The notes under the pieces: model-generated | Told to the model about the DNA's origin: nothing | The model's database searches: none | What the model saw: only the letters and a program-made list of their open reading frames with translations | Part shown: positions 22,625 to 34,895 of the stretch, one piece after another | How the letters are laid out: the number at the start of each line of letters is the position of its first letter | Numbering within the stretch: position 1 is the stretch's first letter | From: Sordaria brevicollis | Taxonomy: Eukaryota > Ascomycota > Sordariomycetes > Sordariales > Sordariaceae | NCBI GenBank assembly: GCA_033439795.1 | Contig: JAUTDP010000002.1 | Location: 4,526,001 to 4,590,000, forward strand | DNA length: 64,000 nt | Direction: 5' to 3' | Translations under genes and position numbers: made by a program

Positions 22625-25400
22625 TTAAAATTTATTATTATTAACTTTAATCGCGGTTTCGTTATCGTCGTAATCGGTACGCGGGCTATTATCCGAATTA
22701 ATCTCCTTATTATTATCTTCGTTAATAAAACTAATATAAATAGTATCGTCGTTATTTTTTTATTTTTATTCAATAGGGGGTAAGCCGCGGTAATTATAAA
22801 TATCTTACTAAAGCGAATCTTAGGGGAGGGACGAATTTAATAAAAATAGCGGTTAATAAAATACTATAAATGAAAAAATAAATAAGGTTTACCTTATAAT
22901 AATAATTTAGGGTCTATAATTTAGGGTACTAATACTTATTATTTAGGAGCTAAAACCTCCTATAATAGAAGCGGCGGTAATAATAGTAGTAATAATAATA
23001 ACGATAACCGTTAAATATAATCCTTCTCAAAATAAAGAAACTCTTTAATCCCCTTTTTAATTACTATATAAATACCCTTATCAATTTTATAAATAAAATA
23101 CTATTACTTAAGGAGGTCGTATGTATAATAGAGGGAAAACCGACTTGATATAAGGGATTTTTATATATTGAATAGCGTATTGCGTAAACCCTAATTTTTA
23201 TTAATTTTAAGTATATATTGAAAAATTAATTACTTTATAAAATCGGTAATAAAAGATTTTAATAATTTATTTAATAGTAATAAAAGTAGAGGGGAGGAGG
23301 GTAAAAGGTCGTTATTATTAATTCAATTACTATTAGCGTAAGAGTTAATTATAATTGCAATAGCGGTCGCAATAAATAAAGTAAGTAAAGTAAATTTAAT
23401 TACTATACTTATATTACTTATATTTATATTATTAACGTTAATAAAAGCTATAGGGGCCGTAATTAATAACGTATTATTATTATTACTACCCTAATAACCG
23501 TTCTAAAAATTAATATTAAAAATTTAAAATATAAATATATATTCCACTTTACCGCCACCGCGCTTCGACCCCAATACGTTATATAATAGAAATTATTAAA
23601 ATAATTATAAATTCGATTATTAAATTATTTACGTACCGGAGGATAAAAAAGAGGATTCGTATTTAGAATCGAATTAACGTCTTATAATAGAAATTAAAAG
23701 CTAATTTATAATAGTACGCTTATAAATAATAATATATACCTAATCGATAAAGTCTCTTAAGGTTAATAAATAATAATATTTTAAATTGGGAAAAAGAAAA
23801 TATTAATAATATTTATTACCTTTATAATAATTTTTATACTTATAACCTTTATTATATCCCTATACTTTACTTAAATTTTTATATATTAGAATAACCCGTT
23901 CTTTACTTTAGCGTACTTCTTTACAATCGCGTATACGGCGCGCTATAAATTCCTCTACTATCGAATTAATTGTAATTTTTTTTTTATTTAATTTAACGGA
24001 TTATTTAAAAATATTAGTAAATACGGTCGATTATCTAAAATTATTAATAGGAATACTAAAACCGGCGATAATAAGCGTAATAAATATAGAAAATTAATAT
24101 AAGGAAGAAAATTAGCGAAATTATAATTATAATTGTAATTATAATTACGCGAACTTTTTAATAAAAGAAATAATTTTAAAAGGTATTAATATATTTATAA
24201 TAGAAATAATATTTTACTATTATTAAAATCCCTTAATTATACGAAGGTAAATAATAATTATAATAAAATATTATTTAGCGGGCTTTTTAAATAAATTGCG
24301 TAATATTTTAATGGTATTATAAAACCTAAACGGTATAATTGGGTTATCCTTTTTAAATAAAACGTATAATTAGAATAGCGTCGTACCTTTCCTATTCCTA
24401 ATTATTTCTAATATATTAATCGACTAATTTATATATTATATAAAAATAGTAAAATTTATACTTAAGAGTTCGTATTCGTTACGGGCAATATTTATAATAT
24501 TATTCTTAACCTTTCGCATTCGATTTAATAGAGTAAAACTAAAAGTATTAAAATTATTATTAGTATTAACGGTATTATTAAAATTTCTTTCGACGGGGAC
24601 TTAATCGTTCGAAACGAGGGTAAGTAATTTATTAAATTTAACCGATAGGCGGTTAAATTATATATCCGCCACTTATTAAATATTATATATAAATAAAATA
24701 TTTAGAAAATTTAAAATCGGTAACGGCGTTAAAAGAATTGAAGTTAATTTGCGCGATTTTTTAATAATATAAAGGGACTAAGGAGAGGGCGCGGTACGAA
24801 GTATTATTTTAATAATTTCGACTTCGTTTTATTAATTTTATTATTACTTATCGTAATCCTCCTCCTCTATTATATTATTAATCGTATTTACATTTACATT
24901 AAATCGAGGACGATAAAATTGAAATTACGGTCGAAGAGGGGGGGCGGTCGAAGAGAAGGGAGCGGGTACTTTAAATTTAACCTTTAAATTAGAAGTAGTA
25001 CGGCTAATAATAATATTTTTCTTTAATTTAACGATCGTTTTTTTATTTTTATTATTATTTTTAAAAATAATATAGGGTTAAATAAGTGCTAATTTTCCTA
25101 GGGTCCTTTCGTTATCCTTATCCCCATCCCCATTTTTATCCCCCTTATTCTATTTTCCTCCGCTTTTAAATTCGGCGTTAATTTCTTTTAAACGGGTATT
25201 AGGCTATAATAGCCGCTTCGAACGTCGGCGGTTATTATCGTTATTATTGTTATTATCGGCGGCGCATTTCTTAAAAAGTATAATAGGAGCGGGGGTAGCG
25301 GTACTAAATACAAAGCGGACTTTAAATAAATTAGCAAATTGACTGGGATCCTTTAATATTGATTTTGAACGACGCGGGGTATTTATACGAACTTAGAATA
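22625..25400 (-). pseudogene. Second degenerate reading frame of the transposon, function unknown
   Basis: On the - strand the right part of the element reads as protein-like sequence. Near 25380 it starts with TPRRSKSILKDPSQFANLF and continues through an Asn-rich stretch and a basic RRRSKR segment. Near 22625-22760 it ends with an acidic tail (EDNNKEINSDNSPRTDYDD) before a TAA at about 22625. Stops interrupt it as RIP would. It converges on the transposase gene. I recognise no domain and cannot say whether it was one frame or several exons. Confidence 0.45.
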
Positions 25401-25495
25401 GTAATTAAAATGTAAATACCCTCAAATTTGGTAATAATATAGGAGTTTAAAGGTTTGGGGTTGTCACGTATAAACAGATTTTACGTGTGTATCTG

Positions 25496-25549
25496 TAAAG
25501 GGGGGTGCCCGTACAAAGTGGGGATTGACACCTCGATTTCAACACACAG
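25496..25549 (-). repeat. Right terminal inverted repeat
   Basis: Reverse-complement partner of 21124-21177. Just inside, identity stops abruptly (TAC against CAG), so the repeat length is well defined. Confidence 0.95.
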
Positions 25550-25555
25550 TGATTG

Positions 25556-27447
25556 GAGTGACAAAAAGTTACAGCTTTCGCCAGGCACCGCCAGGCCATT
25601 GGCAGTTGCAACCGGATTGTCCGGACATGCAGGTGCTTGGTCGCCGGCGAGCCGGTTGGCCGGTCAAGAACTGGGATGAGGACGAAGAGAACAGTCCGTG
25701 CACTCTTTTACGATATGATCCCCGCGGGAAACAGAACATAATTGTGGCCCGTGCTTCGTTTTTCAGGTCCAGGTGAGGTGAGATCAACGATGAGGTTTGG
25801 TCTCCACTTATTTCGGAATCATTCCCCTCCTCCTCCACCTTGACAGCCCGGGGAGCGGCATCCAGGTCCGCGCAAAGTTCAGTTTAGGCAAGTGCTGAGC
25901 CACTGCACGGACTTTTTTCGAGGCGCTGGAAGTCACAATCGTAAGCGTACACAAACAATTTATACCTATACGAGAATCAGCCCGCCCAGTACCCGGCTTT
26001 TTACTCTACTCCGTTATATATTAGATTATAATAAATAGGATGGATTTTTAATGGATTTTTTATCATTTGTTTTGAATGAGGTGCGTTTGGGACCCGAAAT
26101 TCAAGTGACATTGTTGTTGTGGCTTAGCACTTGCCTAAAATGAACTTTGCGCGGACCTGGATAACGACCCCCGACAGCCCAGCAACGGAACAGATCAATG
26201 ACAATCACCGACCGGCGCCGACCCCTCGTTTCCCTGTGACCCTCTCCCGCCCAATTCCAGTGTGAGTGTGAGTGAACAGCAAGCCTGGCTTCACTTCAGC
26301 CTCATATTAATATCGTCACTCTGTAATCTCCGTATGGGCTGCGAATTTACCGCCAACGTTGGCTTTCTCGCTGATTAGTTAGCCTGCCAATTCACAGCCA
26401 AAGGACATTGGGTTATTTGTTCGTTGTCTTCCACTTCTTAATCTCTTCAACTTGAGCTCAATCTGGTAGTCACTGTGTGAGCTCTTGTTAGTGAAGAGCT
26501 AGGCGCTCGGGGCAGCACAGGTTCGTGCCACAGCAAATTGATCTGGCAATTCGGAACAAGAAAGGAAAGAAACCAAACAGATTCGAGCTGTCTTTTGAAA
26601 CGAATTGCCAAGGCTCAGGTGTGCAAGTGCAAGTCAAGTGCCGTAGAACCTTTATTGTTTTCAAGGCCAACCGGACGGGAGTAAAAAGTGGATGGTGAGC
26701 AACTAACCGCCTCGTTTTTTATGTGGTCGGTGGCCGTGTCAACCGCGAACCGTGGCCCAACCCCTCTCCACCTGCTAATCCAACCCGCTGTAGCTCGTGT
26801 AATTGGGTTTGCCCACTTTCACCGTGGGAAGGACCAACATTCACCTCTCTCTGCCCGCCTTCCTTCCTTCCGTCTCCGAACAACACTGCAAGCTGAGAGA
26901 GAAGGAGAGAGAACTGCATCTGCGCCTGCAACCTCACTTCCGAGTCGACACTTTGCAACACCTTCCATTCCTTCAACAACTCACTCTCGCTTCTCCCAAC
27001 AAGCACCACTGCGCCCACTTGGTGAACTCGCAGATAACCCAAGACAAGCGCGCACCAGAACCCGTCTCGTGCCTTCCTGTCACGGACGCCCCATTCCAAT
27101 AACCAAGCAATACCAACGATACCCATCACTCATATCCCATCCTACCCTTACAACCGATACACCTGCTTCTGTCGTCACCAAGTTGCCTACAACAAGCGAC
27201 CAGCAAGCAACACTGGCCACGCCCCTCATTTCACGCCGCCTTACCATTTTACTTTTCACAGCTATACCAGTAGATCGCGAATAGACACTCTTACTACCAC
27301 AACACCGTACCACCGTCGACGTGCGCCCTGTCTCCCCCGCTTTCACCCTTTGAGAGACCGCGGCCCGTGCCATTCACAACTCACAACACCAGCCCTCCGA
27401 AACAACGTAGAACCTAGGCCCTTGGCCGAGGCACGACAACCGACAAA
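25556..27447 (+). promoter_or_regulatory. Region between the transposon and the DUF7918 gene
   Basis: This contains the small inverted-repeat element at 25860-26162 and then the promoter and long leader of the gene starting at 27448. The stretch 26690-27440 is rich in short C/A/T words and short frames typical of a leader. No gene is supported. Confidence 0.45.
25860..26162. mobile_element. MITE-like element with 44-bp terminal inverted repeats
   Basis: 25860-25903 and 26119-26162 are inverted copies of each other over 44 bp with two mismatches (shared core ATCCAGGTCCGCGCAAAG). The 215-bp interior is AT-rich in its middle and has no coding capacity. A short non-coding body with perfect-looking inverted ends fits a non-autonomous DNA transposon. 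A clear target duplication is not visible. Its ends do not match those of the 4.4-kb element next door. Confidence 0.75.
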
Positions 27448-29262
27448 ATGCCCTGCTTCAAGGGCATCGCCGTGAGCATCCACGCGAACGGAGCGCCCCT
27501 CCCCGAATATGGCATCCAGAAGCAGTCGCGCGTCTCGCGCATCAACACCTACATCCCCGTACCTCAGCCCCAGATAAGCCCCGACTCTGGCAAGCCCGAG
27601 GCCGCCAAGTTCGCCATCTCCATCACCTTGCTCACCCCCGGTCTGGCGATACCCTACTCGACACCCAAGGCCACCGAGTCCAACCCTTATCCGAAGCCGG
27701 CCTTTGTCGGGACTATGCCCACCAGCACGGGCGAGCACGGAAAGTACCATGGCGTTGTCGCTCCTTACATTCCTATGACGAACAGTGAGAATGAGACAAT
27801 CGCTGCCTACATTTACTTTGACGGGAGGGCCAAGGAGGAAGTGGCTACTCTGTTGCGCCCCGGCGAGGAGACATGGGTCAACAGTAGATGGGTTCAGGTA
27901 CCCCAATCTGAAGGTGGAGGTCTAGCCGAGCGCGAGTTCCTCTTCCGCGAGGTCGGTCTGGAGAGATGGCTTAATGGCCTGGATCTTCAAGGCCACGACG
28001 CCGCTGAGAAGCTGGAACGTCGCCGCCAAAAGTTCGAGAAGCGCCGTAGGAGGCAAAAGGCCATTTCTGAGGGCAACGCTGCTTCCGGCCGTCTGCAGGG
28101 TACCCTTAGGTATGGATCCGAAGACAGGCCGGTCGAGGCTGTGGACGAGGACGCCTCGCTTTCCTCCTCGGATGACGACGAGCCTCCCGAGGCTACCGGG
28201 CAGATCAAGGTGGCCATGTTCCGCGTGATAGCGTCTGGCGAGATCAAGAAGGGTGAATATAGTCCGCAGTTCGACGCCCACGACGACGATGACGAGGAAG
28301 GTGGCTCCAAGGGCGGCAACGGGGTCGATGCCGATGTTGAGCACACCACGAGTTTCGCCAAGCCGAAGACACTAGATCCAAAGACTATTAGTACACAGAC
28401 CGTCACCGGCATTGACGGGCCCGAGAAACCTTATGCGGTGTTTACCTTTTTCTACCGCGGCGAGCGTAAGTTGTCGGGTACCTCAGCCGAAGCTCATAGA
28501 CAGTGTGCTAACTTCCATTGCTTCCAGGCCAACTACAGAAGATGGGCGTTCTCGCCTCCGATAAGCAACAGGTCGCTAGTCCTACTGCTGCTAAGCGACG
28601 ATCCGCCCAGCTCGATTTCTCCAACCTAGGACCTTTGAAGAAGCAAGGTACCGTGGGCTTCTCGACATTCCGTGATCGCGACGCACAGCCAAGGCCCAAG
28701 AAGTCACGCAAGAACACCAATGGCAAGGCCGGCGCAATGGACGAAGACAGCGATGAGGACGATGATGACGACGATATCAGCGACAAGATGCTTGCCGATG
28801 ACGAAGATAACGTCGCTACGAAGGAAGGCCCCGAGGACGTCAAGTTCACTGGAGAGCTGGCGGATGGCGTGAATCGCATAAAGGTATGTGTCCACGGTTT
28901 CGCTACATATGAAACTGAAGCTAACACCCCCACAGCTCAAGCGCGCTCACGACGCCGGTCAAAGTAGCACTACCGGCTCACAAGCCGGAGATGCCACCCC
29001 AGAGAACGGAGGCGCACCAGGAGCGGCCACTGGCCTGTCATCACTATTCCCCAAGAGCCTAACCGACGATGCCGCCGCTGTGGGTAGTCCCCTGAAGAAG
29101 GCTCGCGCGAGCGTAGACGACGTAGGCAGTGACGTCAAGCCGCTCGGTGGCAGCTCTTTCGTGCCTGCTGTTCCATCAAGTCTTAGTGGGATACTCGCTC
29201 AAGCTGCGGATACGCCTCTACCGCAGACGATGGGTGGTGAGATGGATGAGGAGGAGCTATAG
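27448..29262 (+). CDS. DUF7918-type fungal protein, acidic and likely nuclear
   Basis: Exons are 27448-28465, 28528-28883 and 28936-29262, giving about 566 aa. The N-terminal ~300 residues (MPCFKGIAVSIHANG..., RIN-TYIPVP, AYIYFDGR, REFLFREVGLE) resemble the fungal DUF7918 domain, whose function is unknown to me. A charged segment rich in Arg/Lys (ERRRQKFEKRRRRQK) and Ser/Asp/Glu follows. After FTFFYRGE the second exon begins with RQLQKMGVLA and leads into a very acidic run (DEDSDEDDDDDD). The C-terminal third is low-complexity. Basic clusters and acidic runs suggest the nucleus, but this is inference. Joins were chosen by frame and by GTAAGT/GTATGT donors. Confidence 0.8.
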
Positions 29263-30990
29263 TACACTCTCACTGCTTCCTGGCCCATCAAGACCACTCG
29301 AGATGTCAAGGAGTTTAGGCGGAGGAGGACGCCTACGTCTAGCGTCTATGAATGATTGGAAGCAGGTCAGCAAACGCCAGCCCGCCAAAAGGATGGACTG
29401 GGCTGGCTGCCCGCACGACAGAAGGAAGATGATGGAAGGAAAAGGAACACAGCGAAACAATTATACCATGCCCGGAACAGACAACAAATCGAACCCGTCG
29501 AAACCAAATCCCATTTTCACCCCTCTCCTCTGTATTATGGAATCACCGGCACGGAAAACTTTCGTTTGTTTTCGCTAGAGCGGTATGAGAGAGCACGGAC
29601 CGGACCTACTACCATACTGTCAACGTCACAGATCAATGGCCATCGATTTTCCTTTGTAACTCCTTGCATGTTGCATAGAGTAAGAACCAAGAGGACTTGA
29701 AGGGACCGATTGGAGGAAGAATCGACATGAAGGAGGGAGGTCACCGGATATGGGCCAGCAGAAGGGGGGGCAAAACGGAGTTGTCATCGCGTCGATGTTA
29801 AACGCAACAAGGATCCAGAGCCAACAACCAGCGGATTCTTTTGAGTCACCTCTTCTTCTTTAGGGGGCTTGGGGCATAGAAGAAGTTCATACAGGGACAG
29901 GGACAGGCACATAAACATCACAGGGCATCGATTCACGTTGCATGTTCTTTCCTGAGGTGGAAGAAAGTATAAGATAGGATCAGCTGAAACCTCATGTTTT
30001 GTGAGGCCTGGGCTGTTGTGTATGGATTACATTCGGTTGGTTGGTAGGATGGACACGTTCTCATGATTCTTTTGCAGGAGTTGAGGGTTGTGGACAGGAC
30101 AGAAAAAGGTAGATAAAGGTACCTTTGATAGCTAAGCTGAGATAGGAATACAGCGGATTTTCAAACTCAACTTTTCAAGACACGTGAGTAGTTTTTGACC
30201 GTCAAGTGAATGGATTGAATGGATGTAAGGCTTCTTGAAACATAAGAGCCGCTAAGTGAAGAAATATATATGTGGGAAGACAGTAACTAAAGGGGTGAGT
30301 ACAATGGCGATGACGAAGATAGTCACTACCAGTTTACTAGGTGGCAGAAGGTAAAACTGAAGAGCATGAGAAACCTGGAATGTACGAATGATCTAGAAAC
30401 TTCAGTTTCATGTTTGCTAAGTATCTGGAGGCTTGAGTGTATCAAATAAGTCGCCCAGGTTCTCCGTCTTCAACTTAGCATGCCCGGGACTTGGGGGGGT
30501 TATCTATACGGCATGGACCAGGAAGCATGTATGTAATCGTGAAACCATGTAGATCTCACGCATAAGAAGACACCTCCATTGACGAAGTCATGAACAACCA
30601 GTCTTGATATCGGTATCCCTTCACACGGCCGGAAACACGCATAAGATACACATACTAGCACGCAACACGCAACACATCGATAATTAACATGGGAAAGCCA
30701 CCTTTCGATATGAATGACAATCCATTTAAACACTCCCATTTTTCCAGGCTTTCAACCTGACTTCAAAGTGTACCTTCCCTGTCCAGTCTATCACCAAACT
30801 TCCTCTCACCTCCTATACCCATTACTTTTCCTCCTTTTTTGTACTAAAGCGTATCATGTCCCCCTTTCCTAAACCCAAAGCTTCGACTTTCCAGTTTTAC
30901 CTGGCTCTTCCTCACTTCCATCCTATGACAATCCTTCCCCAGTGAGTCACCCTTTACTCGTCTCTTCACTGTCCAGTCTTCACGCCTGAC
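29263..30990. other. 3'-3' intergenic region between the DUF7918 gene and TVP18
   Basis: These convergent gene ends are separated by 1.7 kb. I see no coding region, only untranslated sequence and short low-complexity runs. Confidence 0.5.
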
Positions 30991-31997
30991 TTATACAATC
31001 ATCTGCGCCACCCCCGCTCCACCAAGCGTCTTGCTGCCCACAAACGCCTGGCCCTTGACCGCCGCCAGGACGTAGCAGAGACCCGTGAGGGACAGGAAGA
31101 TACCGGGCACAATCAGGGATGTGGCGTGGCTGATGCAGGACAGGAAAACAACGACGGCCATGACGCCGTAGGCGGCGGCGCGCATGTAGTTGGTCGAGAT
31201 CTTGCGGATGGCGTTGTCAAAGGTCGACGAGGTCGGGCAGATGCGCAGGAGGAGGGGGACTTCGATGAAGAGGATCACGAAGGAGAAGCACCTGGAAGGA
31301 GAAAGGTTAGTGTTGGGTTTTGGTATGGGGGTAGCCAGGGGAAGCGACAGGGAGGCTAGCAGTGGTAGGGTGACAGGTAGCTTAAAGGAGGTAGGTGGTA
31401 AAGGCAGGCAACGGGAGGAGGGGACACTTACAAAGTGATGACGGAGAAGATGATAATGAAGACCTTAAAGCTGAAGATGTTGGCAATGCCAAGGGCAAAG
31501 CAAAGGATCATGGAGAGAATGCCGAGCCTGTGGGGGTGGTTGGGTTAGCTCTATTTCTTGGCTTCCATGTGATGAAGGTGTCTTTTCGTATCGTTTGCTC
31601 TCGTTGTCTCTTCGGTTGGCCTTTGGTAGCTGGGAAGCTGGCGTGCGAATAATTTCAAGCTGCTCTAAGCTTGCCCTTCAAGACCATCGGCAGAGGCAGC
31701 ACGCGAAATATGATAACTTGCGCCAGCTGCTCAAAGAAAGGGGAGATATGTTCTCACCATTGTCCATAGATACCTATAACAAGACATCATGGTTAGCAAA
31801 ATGTCCGTGAAGCGATGAGACGTAGATCATCGTCCGCTCATCCCAACGGTGTCGGCGCAAGCTTCACCGACGCCGAGAGGGATCAGCGCCGGCGAGGAGG
31901 GGCGGAGGGGGAGGAGGGAGGGGCAGAAGAGAAGGACAGCAATGGTGCAAGTTGACATACTGAAGTTGCGCGTCGCGAATTCCTCCTTGAGCGTCAT
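30991..31997 (-). CDS. tvp18: Golgi membrane protein TVP18
   Basis: Exons are 31997-31961, 31773-31758, 31527-31432 and 31291-30991, giving 149 aa, the usual size of this family. TVP18 is a small four-span protein of late Golgi vesicles. The joined start MTLKEEFATRNFSIYGQWLGIL and the blocks VILFIEVPLLLRICPTS and ISTNYMRAAAYG identify it. Four hydrophobic segments are visible: LGILSMILCFALGIAN, FKVFIIIFSVITL, AAAYGVMAVVVFLSC and LIVPGIFLSLTGLCYVL. The second exon is only 16 nt, yet both of its sides have good splice sites and it supplies the conserved IYGQW residues. Introns are 187, 230 and 139 nt, long for this window. Confidence 0.93.
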
Positions 31998-33824
31998 CTT
32001 GACTGATTTGCTGAAGCTTTTCGTTTACTCCTTTTTGTCTTGTTGTAGTCGGGTTCCCGCCGATTTGTTATCCTGCTACTTGCGCAAGATGCTGTTTCGT
32101 AACTCGTTGTTTCGTTTCGTTTCGTGAAAAAGTGTCGTCGTTTACTAGCTCGCTCGCGAGTAGTAGTTGTAGTAGATGTGTAGTTGTTGGTTGGTTTTTA
32201 TTGAATGACCTATCCGGCGGTCTTTGTTGTTGTTGCTGTTGTGCTGCTTTTTCCACTCGCTTGTTGTTAAAAGGGAAAATGGAAATAGGTGGTTGGTTTG
32301 TTGGTTGTGTTTCGTTCGTTTCGGCAACAATGGGATTTGACAAGTGGTACGACCTAGGTTCCCCCTTGTTGTTCCTTTTCAAGAGGCTTTATGCTGGATG
32401 TCCTGCCGAATCGCCCTTTTTGTTGTGGAGATGAAGAAAAGAGCTGCGGGAGAGGGAGAGAGAAAATAGGTGAACAAAGTAACGAGGCTGGGCGGTAAAG
32501 AGAAGATCCCCAGTCGGTCGGGTCGGGATTCCGTCCGTTCGTTGACTTGACAGAGGAGTCGGTATGGATAAGATGCCGATGCTGGATCTGGATGGGGTCT
32601 GGGACTGTGGGTTGGGGTCGTCGACCGAGTTCGCGCGGGTCACTCCGGAAACCAGTGGATCTCTTTTTTCTTTTGTTCTGTCTGTTGAGGGTTCCTTTTT
32701 TGAGGTTTTACTGAGAAGCCAACAAATAATTGTTGAAGAGCTCAAGAGGGGAGAATAGCAATCGACGTAATGTGTAAGTGAGAAGTCTGTGGTGTAGTTG
32801 TGAAGGAGGAGGTTCCGGCAAGGGTAACGTAAGCTTCAACGACCTGATTGGAGAGGTCGACGACGGAAGGCGTTCGTAGCGGTTCGACGCCCTACAACGG
32901 AAGGTGTAACGGGTGTGCCAAGGGTCCAAGGAAGGCGCCAAGTGAGAGCGTGTGGCCGGTGCAGTGCTTTCAAGTGCCTGACAGTGGCGGTGCGTTCTGT
33001 GTCTGTTGCTTGCAGTGTCTCACTCTTGTGGTTTGACCGGCGTGTAAACGGATGAGCTGAGCCGATGATTGGGCCCTTTTTTCTCTATGTTGGAACTTGA
33101 GTGCTCCCTTAATGAAACGAAAAAGGGAGATTCGATGAAGCACTTTTACTTCAACAAGCGAGGGGGTCAAGGATCTGAGTATAAAACGGTTTCAGGGTCA
33201 GGGAATTGCTTCATATATACCTCGTCATAGCCCACGTCGTCTGTAGCTTTGAGAGCTCACCACTCATGTGCTACTCTCATTACTTGGAGACTATAGTCGA
33301 CTGGCTAGGCAACACCTTAAAGTCTTTGTTGCAAGCCTTGTCCACTGACGACGACATTACGCGGCAATCTGACAGATGAGAGGCCTCTCTCGGTAGCAAG
33401 TGAGCTGTTCATCATCATGGAACGTTCCAACAAGCGACATGCCACAAGTCAAAGACATGAGCGCAAAGGCCAAGCCTTCTTCCGAAATCGCGAACTGAAC
33501 ATCTCAATGCCAAGCCCGAGATAACCTCATGACAGTAAACTTCGTTTATGACCCAAGACCTTTGTTCCTCTGCTTTTCCATAGATAGGCAACAGATCTAG
33601 AAGCCCATGCCTGACCTCAACAGCCGAGATCAAACTCGGTTCCCTCCATCCACATCTTTTCGTGACACACGACACAAACAGCAACACATACACTCGTGAA
33701 CGCAAGCTCGACAGTCCCCATCGTTTGGATATTTGTTTGATTTGGTTGGTATTCATTCCACCGCTTCAGATAATCATAACATCCCTTCTTCAACACACAC
33801 ACAACATCCTCCAGCTACTCGCGC
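31998..33824 (-). promoter_or_regulatory. Intergenic region between NTF2 and TVP18
   Basis: This carries the TVP18 promoter/leader (with GTT/GTAGTT-type short repeats near 32160-32260) and the NTF2 3' flank. No gene is supported; ORFs on either strand here lack recognisable features. Confidence 0.5.
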
Positions 33825-34895
33825 TTAGAGAAGGACGAGCTTGAAGATGTCGTTGTAGACGAACCAGTTGCCAGTGGCATCCTGGCAGAGCTGGAAGCTC
33901 TGGGAGTAGGCGAGGGGGCGGGACTCGTCATCGACCTGTTGATGGTGTTAGATGACAACAACAATCTTTGGCGCTTCAGCCAGTTTCGGGCGGGTATTAT
34001 ACGTACAACAAGGTGGCCGGTAACGAGGATGATGATACCGCCGTTAGCGGTAGGCTGGGCATCGGGCTCGCCGTACTCGTGCTTGACCTTCTGGAAGGGG
34101 AGGGACTGTTTGGGGTTGCCGTTAGCTTTCCCTCATACCTCGTGCTTCCCAAACTTGGTTTCGGCAGGGCGCAAAACTTACGACAAGCTTCTCAGTGATA
34201 CCGGCGGCGCCGAGGGACTGAGAGCTCTCAAAGGTGAGCATAGAGTTCTCGCGCTACGTGATAGTGTGGTTATGTCAGCCTATATGTTCTCTTTTCCTGC
34301 GCCCAGTAATGCGGGTGATTGCCACGGGAAAGCGCCTCATCGTCACTTCAGTGGATGATCGGGAGAGGGGAGCCGTACGTAGAGACCAGCGAGGTTCTTG
34401 CGGTCAGTGTCGAAGGTGGTGTAGTAGTGGGCAACGAATTGCTCTGTTGGGCGAAAAAAGCGCGGTGTTAGGTTCAGCTCAGTCGTTGATCGCGATACGA
34501 GTAGTCATCATCGTGGGAGCCCTGTAGTCTAGTCTGCCGCGGCTTTCGCCCTCGTCCTGCTCTGTTCCTTCTCTTCCTGGAGACATTGTCCCCATATTGT
34601 TTGCGACGTTCGCCCCGTATACTCGAAAGGGGAGCTGCTCGAGCTTGTGCAAGGTCGGATTACTACTCACTGGCGATACCGGCGAAATCTGTCATGATAA
34701 GTAAGATGTTAGTGATCTTGTTTCTCCCCGATGTTTACTGAATTCTCGGCTTCTGTGACAGCATGGCAGCTCTCCCTCAAAAGGACGGAACCAAGAAATT
34801 CGGAGTCTTGTATCTGCCTATCCATCTGTCTGCCTGTTTGCGCATGCGGCCTCCTCCCAAGCTCCTCGGTTGTCATGATGTGCGCACTTACCCAT
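33825..34895 (-). CDS. ntf2: Nuclear transport factor 2 (NTF2)
   Basis: Exons are 34895-34892, 34688-34671, 34443-34379, 34253-34182, 34105-34007 and 33935-33825, giving 122 aa. NTF2 is a small dimer that carries Ran-GDP into the nucleus. The joined protein has the family blocks MDFAGIAKQFVAHYYTTFD, LAGLYRENSMLTFE, LPFQKVKHEY, IIILVTGHLVVDDE and FQLCQDATGNWFVYNDIFKL. The first coding exon holds only ATGG, so the start codon is separated from the rest by a 203-nt intron; the second coding exon is 18 nt. All ten splice ends have GT/AG, and the frames join without a gap. Five introns in a 122-codon gene is dense for this window. Confidence 0.93.

Larger units (their letters stand above)
21124..25549. 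mobile_element. RIP-degraded DNA transposon with 54-bp terminal inverted repeats
   Basis: Inverted copies of 54 bp, with two transition differences, bound the element at 21124-21177 and 25496-25549. Both outer ends read CTGTGTGTTGAAAT. Flanking TGACTG (21118-21123) and TGATTG (25550-25555) could be a 6-bp target duplication with one C/T change. The interior from about 21240 to 25380 is extremely AT-rich, with CpA and TpG almost absent but CpG kept, as RIP leaves. The + strand holds a ruined DDE transposase, and the - strand a second ruined reading frame. At 4.4 kb it is longer than usual Tc1/mariner elements, and the flanks do not show their TA duplication. Confidence 0.9.

Noticed and set aside
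21240..25380. AT-rich block as a centromere or mitochondrial insertion
   Set aside because: It is bounded by inverted repeats and contains transposase remnants, and its base changes fit RIP.
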